Below are positions 47,301-59,800 of a stretch of 64,000 nt of DNA, piece after piece (position 1 is the first letter of the stretch; every line of letters starts with the position of its first letter). The translations under genes were made by a program, and so were the position numbers. The notes below the pieces were generated by a model. The model was not told where the DNA came from. It saw only the letters and a list, made by a program, of their open reading frames with translations, and did not search any database. This DNA is from Phaseolus vulgaris (lineage: Eukaryota > Streptophyta > Magnoliopsida > Fabales > Fabaceae): assembly GCF_000499845.2 (NCBI RefSeq), contig NC_023751.2, forward strand, positions 13,858,280 to 13,922,279, given 5' to 3'.

Positions 47301-48791
47301 AGACAGAATATTCATTGGAGAAAACGCTTTAGAACTTAGCCTTGCCTTTTCAACATGGGTTTCAAATTCACATAGAAAGCACCAATCGTTATGACAGCCT
47401 ATAAAGCCATATGCAACCAAGTAAGTATGAGGAATAATCAAGATACACCAAGACTTAAAAGGTCTAAATTGTGACATTACATTCGCTGCGGTGCCCCTTC
47501 TCCAATAGGTAGGCAATAAGTGGCCTTGTGAAAGAAAGACATTGGAGAACCACATTTGCAAAGCAGCTGCACAAATTTGCATTGTAAGTTAAATTCCACC
47601 GAATCCTCGTATTCCAATCTATCAATAGTATAGCATGTAAAAAAGGTGAACCTGTTTCCACAATTCAACAGTCCACATGGAGGAAATCCTGGCTTGTCCC
47701 AGTTAAACAAATTGACAAAATCATCATAAGGAAAAAGAACCTGGAAACCCAAAAACAGATTATTAGAGCGCAAAGGGCAGAAAACATAACGATTCAACTT
47801 GGTAAGGAATGTATCATGTAATCTTACCAATATACTCGATTTGAAAAACAGAGAGAAACCTAGGTCGTGTTTGATTTCCTTTTTAATTTTTGGTTTTAAA
47901 AACTGTTTTCTGAACCAATTTCACGTTACTCAGCAATAAAATTACTGTTCAGACTCTATTTTGAAAATTATTTCCAAAAAACAGAATTGGCCAAGAGACG
48001 TTCTTTTTTCCTCTTGTTCAACTTCACACTCTACTTGTGCCTTACACCACCCTCCACCACCTGTCTAAGCAACCTCATTCAATCGCATTTTAAAAATAGA
48101 AACCAAACACACTCTTACATCTTTAGGCTGCTTAATAGGCCTGGAAATTCCGCGACCACATTCAGGAATGAGTGCAATTGATGTCGTACTTCTATTCACT
48201 GCAGCAGAAGCTTTGAACCCTCGATTAGTTAATCCAGTTTGTGAAACTCCTTGCATCTGAAACTCCTTGCATCTCATCTTATGCTCGGATTGCCAGTGCG
48301 CCTGTTGGCACGCTTGTGAACTGAAAAAACCAACCCAAAGTAAATTCTCCTTTCAATTTCATTCAACTCAGAGAAACACAAACACACAAACAAATAAATA
48401 AAGATCAGTATAAAAGGTCAATCTCAAATTGGAAGCAGCACTGAAAAAACCGACAACAAGAACAAATCAAACGTGGTTAACATATTATATTATAACTGTT
48501 GAAATATACGAACCAGTAACGAACGGATTTGCATCGCGAACACTTCTTGCTGCCGGGGTTGCGACAAACGGCGCATACAGAATCGTCCATGGGAAGACCG
48601 GGCATGGCGTCGTGGCGATGGTGGTGCTGCTGGTGGTGTTCCCCTTCGAAAGTGGCGTCAACCTCGAAGTACTTGGAGGCGGTGTTCTTCACGAGCGCGT
48701 GCAGTCCCATCGCCAAGACGAACGCGGAGAACACGAATTGCAGGAGCCATTTGAGATCCCATGATGGTGAGGACACTAACGAGGCAAGCAT
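41388..48791 (-). CDS. UBP18: Ubiquitin carboxyl-terminal hydrolase, MYND-type UBP (UBP16-19 group)
   Basis: Eleven exons on the minus strand: 48791-48514, 48320-48119, 47740-47652, 47566-47481, 47398-47236, 47117-46994, 46498-46341, 45037-44953, 43223-43011, 42895-42834 and 42111-41388. They sum to 2184 nt, one frame of 727 residues. Residues 14-34 form a membrane segment, 51-60 are His-rich, and 73-110 are a MYND zinc finger (CAVC...CSRC...[11 protein letters not shown]...HKMRC). The USP core starts near residue 161: Cys box [18 protein letters not shown] with catalytic Cys191, [10 protein letters not shown], zinc ribbon VICTEC...YKCDGC, His box FFGHYICY (His447) and YRIDDWK, ending [13 protein letters not shown]. 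The tail of about 240 residues is acidic and Ser-rich. The enzyme would remove ubiquitin from proteins, probably at a membrane. Membrane segment, MYND and length fit UBP18/19; the exact paralogue is uncertain. Introns 2, 7 and 8 carry unusual insertions. Confidence 0.92.
43314..43321 (+). repeat. Left 8-bp target duplication of the hAT-like element
   Basis: ATACATAT here and ATACATAG at 44792-44799 flank the element and match at 7 of 8 positions. Eight base pairs is the hAT target-duplication length. Confidence 0.6.
43322..44791. mobile_element. hAT-like non-autonomous element in intron 8 of the UBP gene
   Basis: The ends are inverted: the left is GTTGGGTGGTCATGGATTCA and the right, read on the other strand, is TAAGGGTGGGCAAAAAATCC. 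The subterminal regions are full of AATCCAATCCATATCC-type motifs in opposite orientations. TAGGGGTGGGCA-like ends are usual for plant hAT elements, and an 8-bp imperfect target duplication flanks it. The inside has no transposase but a large GC-rich minisatellite. It lies wholly within the intron between the exons at 44953 and 43223. Confidence 0.65.
43505..44590 (+). repeat. GC-rich minisatellite, about 40 units of 26 bp
   Basis: Consensus about CGACTCGACATCGGCCCGGG plus CCCGCT, degenerate, repeated head to tail for about 1.1 kb with unit lengths of 25-27 bp. It is rich in CpG and CCCGGG in an otherwise AT-rich region. Open frames on both strands are repeat artefacts. Confidence 0.9.
45154..46340 (+). 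repeat. 595-bp tandem duplication in UBP intron 7
   Basis: Copy 1 (45154-45745) and copy 2 (45749-46340) are offset by exactly 595 bp and differ at only a few bases (for example GACTACAAATC/GACTAAAAATC and ACAATTATC/ACAATGATC), with TTA at the junction. On the gene strand copy 2 starts exactly at the GTAAG donor of exon 7, so copy 1 carries a duplicate GTAAG (45745-45741) inside the intron. Confidence 0.95.
47866..48112. mobile_element. MITE filling UBP intron 2
   Basis: The left end is GTGTTTGATTTCCTTTTTAA and the right end, read on the other strand, is GTGTGTTTGGTTTCTATTTT. These are inverted GTGTTTGGTT-type ends common in plant MITEs of the PIF/Harbinger or hAT kind. There is no coding capacity. 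It makes up about 247 of the 378 bp of the intron and ends about 6 nt from the splice donor of exon 2. Class and exact ends are uncertain. Confidence 0.55.
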
Positions 48792-48898
48792 CTACGATCA
48801 CCCTTTCCGCGATCTCACGCCTTTTCATTTTCCTCTCTCCATCACTGAACTCCTCTTCCTACATATGTAGAACGCGCGATTGGTTTAGGGTTTTTTCG

Positions 48899-48932
48899 CT
48901 TCTTCTTCTTCTTCCTCTTCTTCTTCTTCTTG
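48899..48932 (+). repeat. (CTT)n microsatellite in the UBP 5' region
   Basis: CTTCTTCTTCTTCTTCCTCT and then CTTCTTCTTCTT, about 110 bp upstream of the UBP start codon, probably in its 5' UTR (GAA repeat on the sense strand). CCAAT occurs on the sense strand near 48884. Confidence 0.85.
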
Positions 48933-48939
48933 GTGTGAT

Positions 48940-51620
48940 GCTGTTGTCTACCAGTTTTGTTTAGTTTCCGTTCTCTTGGTTAGTTTTATTTTGTGAAAGA
49001 AACGGAACAAGTGGAATTGAGGAACAGAGTTTTCTTGGCCATTTTATGCCGTTGTGACGTGCTTATGGGGTTTTCTAACTTCCTTGCCCTCTTTCAATAA
49101 TTCCTTTTTATTCTTCTTTCTCCAAACACCAACTTATTCGCTGCACATTGGGCGGTGCTATATCTTAAGATTAGTTTCGATTTTATGCAAAAAAAATCTG
49201 TTAAGATAAGTGCGTGTTTGGGTACTTGATAGAAGGATACTTTATTTGATTTTCCACGTTTCAACATTAAATAATTTCTTTTAGTTTCTACATTTTTTTT
49301 TGGGTTTTGTTGTGATATTAACTTATGGGTTCTCTTAAATGGCGTATCGACACATGTATTGGTGTCGACATTCATACTACACTCGTAGGACACACTTATC
49401 AATGAAGTGTTCAATTCAAAAAATATTTGTTAAATTTTTTAAAATTCTCGCACGATTCTAACACAATTTTAAAATGTATAAATACAATATTTTCTAAAAA
49501 CTCAAATTTATTGTATAAATTTTTATTATGATTATAAAAATAAGAAACAAATTCTTTTGAACCAATCATAAAAAATATTTTCATGCTATCAAAAGAATCT
49601 CAAACATACTTTTTGTACATAAATATTTATTTTCAATTTATATAATTCAAAATTATATAATATATAGATTTGTATCCCCGTGTCCTATATTTTAAAAATT
49701 ATACATATCTTCGTATCCGTATTTGTATCGTGTCAGTGTCCATATCCGTATCTGTGCTATATAGATATGAACGAAAAGGAAAAGAGAATAATGATGGAAG
49801 AAATAACACATATTTAGAGTTAATATATAAATATTGAGAAATGTGATTCTTGAAAAGGATTATAATTGTCGTAAATACTTTTTAAATTATTTATTATTTT
49901 TTATAAAATATAATATGATGTTTTGTGATGTTTTAATTATTTTTATCATGTTAGATTATTTAATAAAAGTAACATAATGTTTGTTCAGAGTAAAATAATT
50001 TTAGTCGAGAAAGTTAAATTTTCAGTCCTCCTTCAAAACAATTTTGTGGGACACGCCAAAACGGATTTTCAATAAACGTGATTTTCTGTAAATGGTGTTT
50101 TCTTATAAAATAAATCGATCACACAACTTAAACTAACGTTTTCAATCTCATATTAAAAAAATACTAAAAGTGTTGTTTATGTAGAATGTTCTCCAAGTAA
50201 GTTGGTGTCTCATCCTCGTGCACTGGGAGACAAATAGGAAAATAGTTTTCTTACATAAAAATAATAACTTCCTTCCATGACAATAATTAATCTCAATTAT
50301 TAAATTAAAATTAAAATATATCTTAAAATACTCAAAATTTCAAATTACAATGTACATCAATATGATATATAGGATAATTCCTCTAATTATAAATCAAATC
50401 AAATCTAAAGTACTATTGTAACATCCAATACATTATAGTTGATAAATTCAATAGAAACACACCTATATTATTTGTAAATATTGTAAATATAATATTAGAT
50501 ATGTGAATATATATTACAAGTGAGATACCAAGTTTTAAAAAAAAAAGTATATACCGTTAACATAAATAAGCTTCTTCGATTAGAATATATATTTGTAAAT
50601 AATACCGGTTATTGATTGAATAATTTATTTATTTTATTTAGTTGTACTTTTTTCTTTATTTTTTTAAAATATTTGGGTTTCATTTTTCGATCGATAGCAC
50701 ATATGTAAAAGGTTTTTCGACACTTAATTCAGTATTCGGTATTTTGGTGTTATTAATACTATAATAATGATATAGTTTTGTTTTGTTTGTTTTATCTGTT
50801 GTGTTTATTTATACTTATAATGAACTTTGTTATTGATGGACCATAATTAATAATGTGCATAATCATAAAAAAAAATATTACCTAATTTATTATGTATTAT
50901 TTTTTACTTTAATGCATTTTATACAAGTCAGTCTGTCGGCATTCGATATTGAGGATTATAGCATCATCTAACCTCGATCAGTATAATAATGTCATGATTT
51001 AGCGAATAAAAATATTGTATTAGAGTTGCTAAATAATACAAAACATTTTTATCCTATATTTTCTAACACTATTAACCTTAGTTGTATGTTTGCTTTAAAC
51101 TACTACGACACAAGTTATGACAGGTATTCAATCATTCTTCATAATTTATAAACTCTTTCTTTGTGTTATTAATGGTACATAGGGTTACATGTATTTGGAG
51201 ATTTTTTTTTCACTTTTTTTTTTGCAATGTAATTAATGTGTTGTGCTAATTCAAGTGTGTTGACATTAAATATCATATTACTCATCACTCATATTATGAC
51301 AACTAAAGAAAAACATTTATATACTCCATTTGCTATTGTTTTTCAGTCGATTTTGTTGTGTGATTGGATAAATTTTACTTCTTCCATCAAATTTTTGTAC
51401 AAAATTGTTGTATACATTAACTATTAAAGAGAGTTATGAAAAAGTTGTGAATCTTCAACACTATTTCTCTTACAATACTTGTTCTAATTCACCATATGTT
51501 GCATTGTGTCAAAACAAATTATTTAATAATAGGAAGTCATCATACTATGTTTTCAAAATTAATGCATACATGTAGGTTTATGTATTTTTAAGTTTTGGCT
51601 TGGTGACTTTGGAATGATAA
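48940..51620. other. Intergenic, AT-rich; no gene recognised
   Basis: Upstream flank of the UBP gene. No supported coding region or RNA gene. A degenerate run of CGTATCC/CGTATCTG-type words lies at 49700-49760 (ATCTTCGTATCCGTATTTGT), too short to call an array. Confidence 0.45.
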
Positions 51621-51815
51621 ACTACAAGAAATTCATGAAATAGAAACTATTTTTTAGATATCAAAATAATTAGTTGTAATAGTAATTAAATTAGAGACCA
51701 GAAACTAAAACAAATTTTGGTTTCTAAATTAGTTTCTATTATTATTAAATGGTTTATAATTTTATATCTAATTAGCAACCAAGGTTTTAACTACCAAGTT
51801 TCTAAATACCTCTCA
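51621..51815 (+). mobile_element. Truncated CACTA-like MITE (second copy)
   Basis: Begins ACTACAAGAAATTCATGAAA and shares TAATTAAATTAGAGACCA and GGTTTCTAAATTAGTTTCTA with the element at 12408-12781, but the right half is missing. Confidence 0.75.
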
Positions 51816-52037
51816 TGATTTTTATTTTTGTTAAATTCATACTATTTTTTTTTAAATGACTATCTTATCTATTATTAGTTTATCTAAGATAATTCAGGTA
51901 ATTTTAACTTATAAATTATGGTAGAACTCATATTACATTTTAGAATGTCAAATTTAATATAATATATGAAATAATTTTTCTTTAATTTATTTAATATTAT
52001 AATATTAAAAGTTAAATATAAATTTTAGAAAAATTAT

Positions 52038-52063
52038 CGTGCTTTGCACGGATCAAGTACTAG
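52038..52063 (+). mobile_element. Helitron 3' end: hairpin plus CTAG
   Basis: CGTGCTTTGCACG (5-bp stem, 3-base loop) is followed by GATCAAGTA and CTAG, then T. A short GC-richer hairpin about 10 nt before CTRR, with T as the next host base, is the Helitron 3' terminus. The element must extend to the left. A 5' TC end cannot be fixed, but TCTATTATTAGTTTATCT at 51869 is a candidate, which would make a small non-autonomous element. Confidence 0.55.
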
Positions 52064-53524
52064 TAAATTTCACAAAATGATGATGGTTGAATAGCAGAAC
52101 ATGTACATAACATTTTGAATGCAAATTTTATGAAAAAAAAAAAAGGAAATACCTACAAAAAAGTTAGCTGAAAAATTGTATCCAGAAAAATAAGGTGGTG
52201 AGATAAAATTTATTTATAAGAAAACAATAAGATTGAAATGAATGTGTGATAGGTATGGTTTTGAAAAAATCAATAAGGTGTTATGTTGTGGATGGAAAGA
52301 AATCAAAATAATTAATATTGTACTATAACACATCTTATTCTCCAACTACTTAGATATAATTACCACCTAAATCTCACATAGGATTAGTTGTCATAATATC
52401 CAAGTTATTTATTGTGAGAGGAAAAAATACAATATCTAAGCTATGCTTTATTTATTATAGACAATCAAATTTATTTCAACTAACCAATACGTTGAATTCC
52501 GAATAAAAGTAGGTTTATCTTTTTTAAATTATTATATCAAGACATAAATATAAATTAAAAGTGGCTAATACTTTATAAATTAGTCTCTCATGAAGTAAAT
52601 ACTCCCTATCAGTGTTGTGATAGAAAACAAAATTGATATATTTGTAAATGAAATTAGAGTTGTTACTTTAAAATGTGTGTTAATAATTAACTTAATTTTA
52701 ACACGGGTGACAATTATTGGTAATTACCAGCTTTAAAGGCTGAAATAATTTGTTCAATTAAAATCAACAGCGTTCGAATTATTGAATTTAGGCATACAAG
52801 TTAAAAGAGAAAATATTATTCGGAGAAAAATAATAATGAAGGGCCCAAAAATATATTGTACTTACTGGCCGAATGCGGGGAGTTTCTTCTTGGACCCCTG
52901 TATTTTTCTCTTCCTGCATCTCTGTATTTTTCTCTTCTTGCACTCCTAAATTTTTTGAAATATCAAAATTATCCTTTCACAATTTTATCTGTTTTTGGAA
53001 TAGAAATTATGTAAGTTGCATAATGATATCTAACGTAAAAACTTTTATTTAAAATAATATGCAGGTTTAAAATGGTGAAAAATGGAAAACTTTTTCTTCT
53101 ATTGCATCTTTTGAAAAGAAGAATAAGAAGAGAGAAAGTTTATTTTGAAATTTATTGTGTATATTATGAAAAACTTATTCCACAATTTTTATTTTAAAAT
53201 GTATTTCATGTATTTTAAAAGACTTGTTCTAAAAAGGTTTGTTTTGGAAAATTTATATTTGAAAGGTATTATATTTGTTCCAAAAATTCTATCATATGAA
53301 AAGTTTACCCTCAAATGTATTTTTATGTGCTAAGGAAAACATGCATTAGAATTTCAATTCCAAAAATCCTGTTTCAACAATTATGTTCTAGACACTATGT
53401 TCCATAAATTCCGATTATAGTATATACTCATGTAAAAATATTTACAATTATATAAAATGAAAAACAATAAAAACTACTTTTTAAATACAAGTGTAAGAAT
53501 TTTGTTACTGAAAAAAACTAAATA
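52064..53524. other. Intergenic, AT-rich; no gene recognised
   Basis: No coding region or structured repeat. The short open frame at 53145-53333 is low-complexity Phe/Lys/Tyr-rich and matches nothing known. Confidence 0.45.
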
Positions 53525-53680
53525 CAACTTTTTTTATCGACAATAAAAAATAATAAATATGAACCACTTTAGGGATGATACATGAACTCAACCATAACCT
53601 TTCTCACTAGAATTACTCCAAAGTCTGTCTATACCGAGTTCTCCTAGCTAATCCAGAGAAAGACATCTGGGGACAAACAA
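53525..53680 (-). mobile_element. Short LINE 3' tail, directly downstream of a longer LINE
   Basis: The minus strand reads GGTTGAGTTCATGTATCATC, then CCTAAAGTGGTTC and GATAAAAAAAG. This is a diverged version of the 3' ending of the adjacent LINE, whose own poly-A lies at 53681-53690. It is a second, extremely 5'-truncated insertion or the target of the later one. Confidence 0.6.
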
Positions 53681-55735
53681 TTTTTTTTTATCAGCAATAA
53701 AAATAAATAAATAAATAAGAACCACCTCAGGGGTGGTCCAACCCTTATACATAAATACCTGACAATAACTCTTATTAGAACGCTTGGCTACCAGTTTGTC
53801 AAATGGGCTACCAGACCAACACTATCAAACATTACATAATCAACCTCATACAATCAAAAGGATTTAAAACCCAACTAGAATACGGGAAATAAGAAAATCG
53901 AGATTTTGCATGAATCCAAGACCATACCTTAACTTGCACCGAAGCGAACACCTCAGACACATCTGTCACTCCACTATTAAAGATGACCGAGTTCCTAATA
54001 TTCCAAATTTCGCTCACAATGCCAACCCAAATTGAACCCCAAACGTCGTTAATCGAAACAGAAGCCTGACTCATCCTGAATTGTGCAAAATTTGACTTAG
54101 GGTCCTTGTGAAAAACAAACGACACTCCAAGCCACTCAAAGCACAAACACCAGATACGCCAAGCAAACCTGCAAACAAAGAACAAGTGACACGACGACTC
54201 CTCCTCCTCCCCGCACAAACAGCACGAGGAATTTTCCACCGCCACTCCACGTCTTACCAAATTAACCCTTGAGGCAATCCTACTCTCCACCACCCTCCAA
54301 ACAGTGAACAAAGCAGAAGGCAAGGCTTTACACCTCCACAACTTACTGTGCTCAGGAGAAAATTCCCCTCCTCTACCCCGCCTTACTTGAACATAGACAG
54401 AGTTGACTGAGAAAGTTTGACTTTCCCCAACCTTCCAAACCCAACAGTCTGCCTCCCCCAAAGTCAACTTCGCCTCTTACAATAACTGAACTAGCTGTTC
54501 CACCAAAGACTTCTCCCAGTCGAAAAAGGATCTGCGCCAATCCAGATTCCACACCCAAACACCATTATACCAATATCCAAGCTCAGCCACTTTTGCGTCT
54601 TTGGCCGAACTTATAGAGAAAAGTCTTGGAAAACCTCCCTTCAAATTACCGCAACCCAACCAATTGTCCTCCCATAAAGATTTATCCTTACCATCCCCCA
54701 CTTTCCACTTAACCTCATCTTCAAAACTTCTGCCCCAACCCTATGAATTCCACACCTCCTTTAGATCTTTCCACCAGAGAGAACCCCTATTAGACTTGTT
54801 GTCTTCTCTCAGACTTCTCCAACCTCCGTACTTAGAATCGAGAATCTCTTTCCACAAACCTCTTATATCCGTCCCCAGTCTCCAAATCCACTTTCCTAAC
54901 AATGCCAAGTTAAAAATCCTAAGATCAATGATTCCAAGACCTCCAAAATCCCGAGGCTCGCACACCTTATCCCAAGAAGCCCAAGCAATCTTCCTTCCAT
55001 CAGAGCCCCACCCCTAAAGGAAATTCCTTTGGATCTGAACTAACTTGTCTACTACCAAAGAAGGCAGTTTAAATAAAGACATAAAAAATAATGGGATTGA
55101 AGAGAGAACAGACTTGATCAAACAAATCCTCCCTGCAATCGACAAGCACCTGCCTTTCCACCTAGCTAGTTTACTCTGGACTTTCTCTACCACCCCGTTC
55201 CAACAATCACCGCGCTTATGACACCCTCCTACCGGTAAACCCAAGTAAACAAATGGAGTTACCATCACATTACAATTAAGAATAGTCGCGAAACGCTATA
55301 GCGAGTTCGAATCCAACCCCAGTCCGCCCAATCTGCTTTCAAGAAATTCACCTTAAGCCCAGAAGCAAGCTCAAAATAGAGCAAAATCGCCTTAATGTTG
55401 AAGATACTTTTGGTGTTAGCTTCACAAAAGAATAAAGTATCATCAGCATATTGCAACATATTCACATTCACTCTAGCTCTTCCAACCTCCAAACTATCAA
55501 TCAAATTCTTCTCCTCTGCCATCCTAGAGACTCCAGCCAACCCTTCTGCTATTAAAAGGAAGAGAAACGGAGCTAGCGGATCACCTTGGCGAAGTCCCTT
55601 CCTAGGAGTAAATTCCCTAGTTGGGCTACCATTCACCAACACAGAAACTGAAGCGGATTCTAAGCAACATTTTATCCACCGAATCCATTTAGCACAGAAA
55701 CCCAACCGATCAAGCATACAACTTAAATGAATACG
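53681..55735 (-). mobile_element. 5'-truncated LINE (non-LTR retrotransposon)
   Basis: Minus strand, with several frames broken by shifts. It holds the C-terminal half of a LINE reverse transcriptase (55717-55265, with KGLRQGDPLAPFLF and the catalytic YADDTLFF), its thumb/connection region (55268-54741, with PFVYLGLPVGG, IWRLGTDIRGLWKEILDSKY), and the zf-RVT domain (54467-53832, with LWRCKALPSALFTVWRVVES, then CCLCGEEEESSCHLFFVC). The element ends in a poly-A at 53681-53690. The endonuclease and fingers of RT are absent because the 5' end is truncated near 55735. Frameshifts at about 55310, 55015, 54740 and 54475 make it dead. Confidence 0.9.
55265..55717 (-). pseudogene. LINE reverse transcriptase, palm fragment
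   Basis: The 150-residue frame holds RT motifs: KGLRQGDPLAPFLFLLIAEG (block 4) and MLQYADDTLFF (block 5, the YADD catalytic pair), followed by LLYFELASGLKVNF. The frame breaks down in the last 25 residues, where a shift moves the true continuation to the frame at 55268-55014. Confidence 0.9.
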
Positions 55736-56490
55736 TCACGAGATCATTCTCATACAAACCAATGGATCTATGCACCAATCAGAAAAAAAAGCTCAAACTG
55801 TGACTTGAATGCAACCCATAACCAAGCCTTTAATTGAATCAAGACAAAAACTTATAGTACATCCACTACTTCCCCTTTAAAAATTACCCTAAACCCTTTA
55901 AAAATTACCCTAAACACAACCTTAAGTTTTGGGTGAAATTACTTTCTCGTGCAGGTAGTGCGCATGATTATAAAAACAGAGTTAATTGGATTATTGTTAA
56001 GTTCAAATTATGGTGAAGTTAGTGGTATGAGTGCATTGTATAGAGAGCATAAGAAAAAACAGAAGCCTTAAGTGAGAATGAGTTTGACAACGATAGATAC
56101 AAGTTTGATCAATTATATGCGGTTTGGGGTACATTTTACTGGTTTATTCATGCACCAAAAACCGGAGTGCTGTTTTCCACTATATTTTATATTCATCACT
56201 TTCTTTCATCTATTATATAGAATTACCTAAACTAACCATCACCACAAACTCCTCTTGCAAGTGAATATATTGCAATAGTCTTGTAGTGTAAGATTTTTTT
56301 TATGGCAATATGTTAATTAAATATATTGATTTATTATAATCTTTTTATTGATTCAAATTATAAATCTCTTATGATGATTCTAATAAGGTGTTTAGGAATA
56401 AAGTGTAAAGAGTCATTGTTCGATAGATTAATTTTGAAAATTTTAAGTTATACTTTGAAATACTTATTAAGCTTGAAATTAATTATTAAA
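55736..56490. other. Intergenic; no gene recognised
   Basis: Contains a short direct duplication, CCCTTTAAAAATTACCCTAAA, at 55870-55912. Otherwise nothing definable. Confidence 0.45.
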
Positions 56491-56806
56491 AAAATCATGA
56501 AATAAAAATAAATTTTAGAAATAAAAAATAATTAATTGTTATAGTGACTAAATTATAGACCATTTTATAGACTAGAAAAAATGTTGGTTTCTAAATTAGT
56601 TTTGTTAAATGGTTTTTAATTAACAATCAATGTTTTTGTTGCCAAATTTATAATCTAAATAATTTGTAGTTAAAACCTTGGTAGTTAATTAGAAACTAAT
56701 TTAGAAACTTTTTTTTTAGTTTCTAGAATGTCTCTAATTTAGTCATTATAGTAACTAATTATTTTTATTTCTAAAATTAGTTTTTATTTCATGATTTTCT
56801 TATAAT
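56491..56806 (-). mobile_element. CACTA-like MITE relative (third copy, decayed)
   Basis: Bounded by AAAATCATGAAATAAAAATA and TTTTTATTTCATGATTTTCT, an inverted pair. Inside are TGACTAAATTATAGACCA and GGTTTCTAAATTAGTTTTG as in the 12408 element. The outermost CACTACAAG motif is lost at both ends. Confidence 0.7.
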
Positions 56807-59800
56807 AAATTAATATTATATTGTTACGATACTCAAGCAAAGTGTGATTGGGATGTTTAAGTGATAAAACTTATTACTGAAATAATGAATGACAAATCAA
56901 ACGATGAAAGATTTTATAAATGATTTTATAAAAATATGGTTGTTTTGAGAATATTGTATAAAGAGATGATCTCCTTCAAATAACATTAACTTATTCTTGA
57001 AACCTATTTTAACTTAATTTAAAATATTTACATGGTTAATAATTTTAATTCATATTATACTATATACAAGTGAATGTTTTATTTTAAGAAAATGTTTAAT
57101 TATTATGTTTGGATGAATTGATTAATTTAATAAACAATTTCTTATAAATATGAGCGGTATGTGATGTATCAAATTATATCATATAGAATAATTTAAGTCC
57201 AAGAAAATAACATGGATGGATGACATGTTGAACGAGTCTGTAATATCAAATAGATTAACCTAATATTGAAATTATATACTTTTTGTGAATGATGGTGATA
57301 AAGGGTTTGATTTTGAAGGTGAATTTGAAGGGGAAATTGTAGTAATTTATAAAAAGGTGTGGATATTTAGATTTTGTGAATACGCTGTTTTTAACTATGA
57401 ATGCTTCCAAACTTTGTGTCCGGTATTTATGGATTCTGTCTCCTCAATTTGCCAATACTTTGGCCCCATTTCATCATTCCCCTGTTTCTCTAACATTCAA
57501 ATTAAAATTCCGTTAATTAAATCATTTTAATAATAATAATGTTTTACTATTATTCAAAGAAAATACTTTTAAAAAAACAAGTGAAAGAGACTGGTGGCGT
57601 CTCATGAACCATAAACATCTTAAAACAATCCGCTTATTAAGGATGTTGTCCAAAGCTATCACCCTGCTTCACTTCAGGAGCTGTCTTTTAATAACAAACT
57701 ATTTCAAAAATACTATGCTTCCTTTTTAACTTCTATCATTAAATTCCTTAAGTCTGTTGAATGGTTAAAAGAGAAAGATTTATACAAATTAGTTATGATT
57801 ACGATGTATCGAAACAAACTTATTAATTGTGAGTTAAAAAAAGTAAGTTTTTTATTTTCACAAAATAACATTAATGTTTCAAGTTCTGAGATAACATATT
57901 TAACATCAATTATCGTATCCCAAATTTTATTTCTTTAAAATTAAAGAATTTATCATAAGTCATAATTTTATCTTCGAAAAACACATTTGAAATTAAAAGA
58001 AATTACACAAGAAATGTATGCATAAACTCACTTCAAAACAATGTGTAATTATATTGAATATCAGAAAATTAACCTTTTACACTTAATCTTTAATTAAATC
58101 TTATCTAATGCATGTTGCTGACGTTGACATAGTTCTCGCATCTGGAATAAACAGTCTAAGCTAAAAAAATCATTATTAGAATGTGAATTTAGATTTACTT
58201 AAGATGTAATTAGCACTACCTAAAACCAGTGATAATATTAGAATATCTGTTAAATTATTAAAACTAGCGTGCATTCACATTTTTCGTTTTTACTCAATTT
58301 CTATATGATAAAATTTAACATACATAAAAAATAACTTTGGATTAGTCGAAATTGAAAAGAAAAAATAATATGTAAAAGGAAAATGATAAATTGATTAATC
58401 AACTTTTTTTTTTATGGTTTGAGTTTCTTTTTTTTAAAGGTTTTTCTTTTCTTCCTTTAGTGATTTTGAGATTGGAGAGTGTAATGATGTTAACGTTAAA
58501 GATCTAAATTCACTTTGATGGTAAATACAAAAAAAAAAATGATGATTTTATCAAAAAATAGAGTTGTTTGAAATTGAATGAAGAGAGTAATTGAAAATGA
58601 AGTGAAAAGAGTAATTGAAAATGAAAGTTATTTTATTTGATATGTTAGATTTAGTGTGAGAAGATAGTGAGAGTGAAAATATGTTCAATTCAAGTCTGTT
58701 GTTGTCTTAAAATAAAGAATTAAGAAAAATGTGGGAAATTAATTTACATATAAAAATTGTCCTCATAACATTAATTTAAAAAATTCAAAACAATTTTATT
58801 ATATAAAATGACAAAATACTCTATTATACTTATAAAATAAGATATATTAAATAAAAGTAAAATAAAAAATTTGCGTAAAAAAAAATTTAAGAAAAAATCC
58901 ATATATATAGAGATATAGATTAGGAAAAGGATTGTGCCACGTATACAAATCCTTTAAATAAAAGGTTGGTTATGATGGATTAAAAATTGTGTGCTTAAGC
59001 TTAACAAACAAATCTATGCATGAATGGTTTTGAAGTGAATAAGCCAAACTGAAAGAACACAAGACACGATAGCATGACGTGAGCCGCGACTTTCCCACGC
59101 GCCGCCGTGTCTCAACTTCACATTAATTACTTTATCTATAAATATATTTTTTTACATCATTTGCATGTCTTTTTAGAAACCACAGTGGCCCCATTCCAAA
59201 CAAATTTAGTAGAAGTGCTTACGTTCAACAAAGTAAATATTAATTTGGTATTTGATTGTGGGAGAGGTTGTAAAATTAGTTTTTGAAAAGATAAAAAAAA
59301 TTAATTGATATATAAATGTATTAAAAATTGACATTAACTTTTAATATTATAGTTTAATGATAAAATAATAATGGATTCCTGTGAAATTGATTTTATATAT
59401 TAAAGGATTTTTATATGTTTACACATAACTTATTTTCTGCATCCACTTAACAGTCCATAATAGTATTATTTTAATAATTTTTTATATTACTTAATTACAA
59501 ATTTATCCTATATATATTAAAATAATCACATCAAGAATATTCCTTCTATACTAAAATAGCTATTTTGATAACAAAATAATCTCGGGTACTTAATAATAAG
59601 ACAAAATTGCATGATTTCAACACACTTAAAAACTGAAATAAATATTTTTTATTTCAAAGAATATTTTGACAATGTTGTACACGATTAAGGACTAAATTAT
59701 TAGTTTATCTTATTTATTAAGGATGTTTCATTCCAGATATTTTTTTTATAAATTGAAAAAACTGAAAAGATTATTTTAATTTAAATGATAAAAGTAACAT

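Noticed and set aside
48429..48870. Plus-strand frames of about 111-113 residues
   Set aside because: Antisense shadows of exon 1 of the UBP gene, which has the MYND finger on the minus strand.
54601..55730. Plus-strand frames of 138 and 111 residues
   Set aside because: Antisense to the LINE reverse transcriptase and zf-RVT frames.
57285..57530. 81-residue plus-strand frame
   Set aside because: Isolated, no homology recognised, no splice or promoter context.
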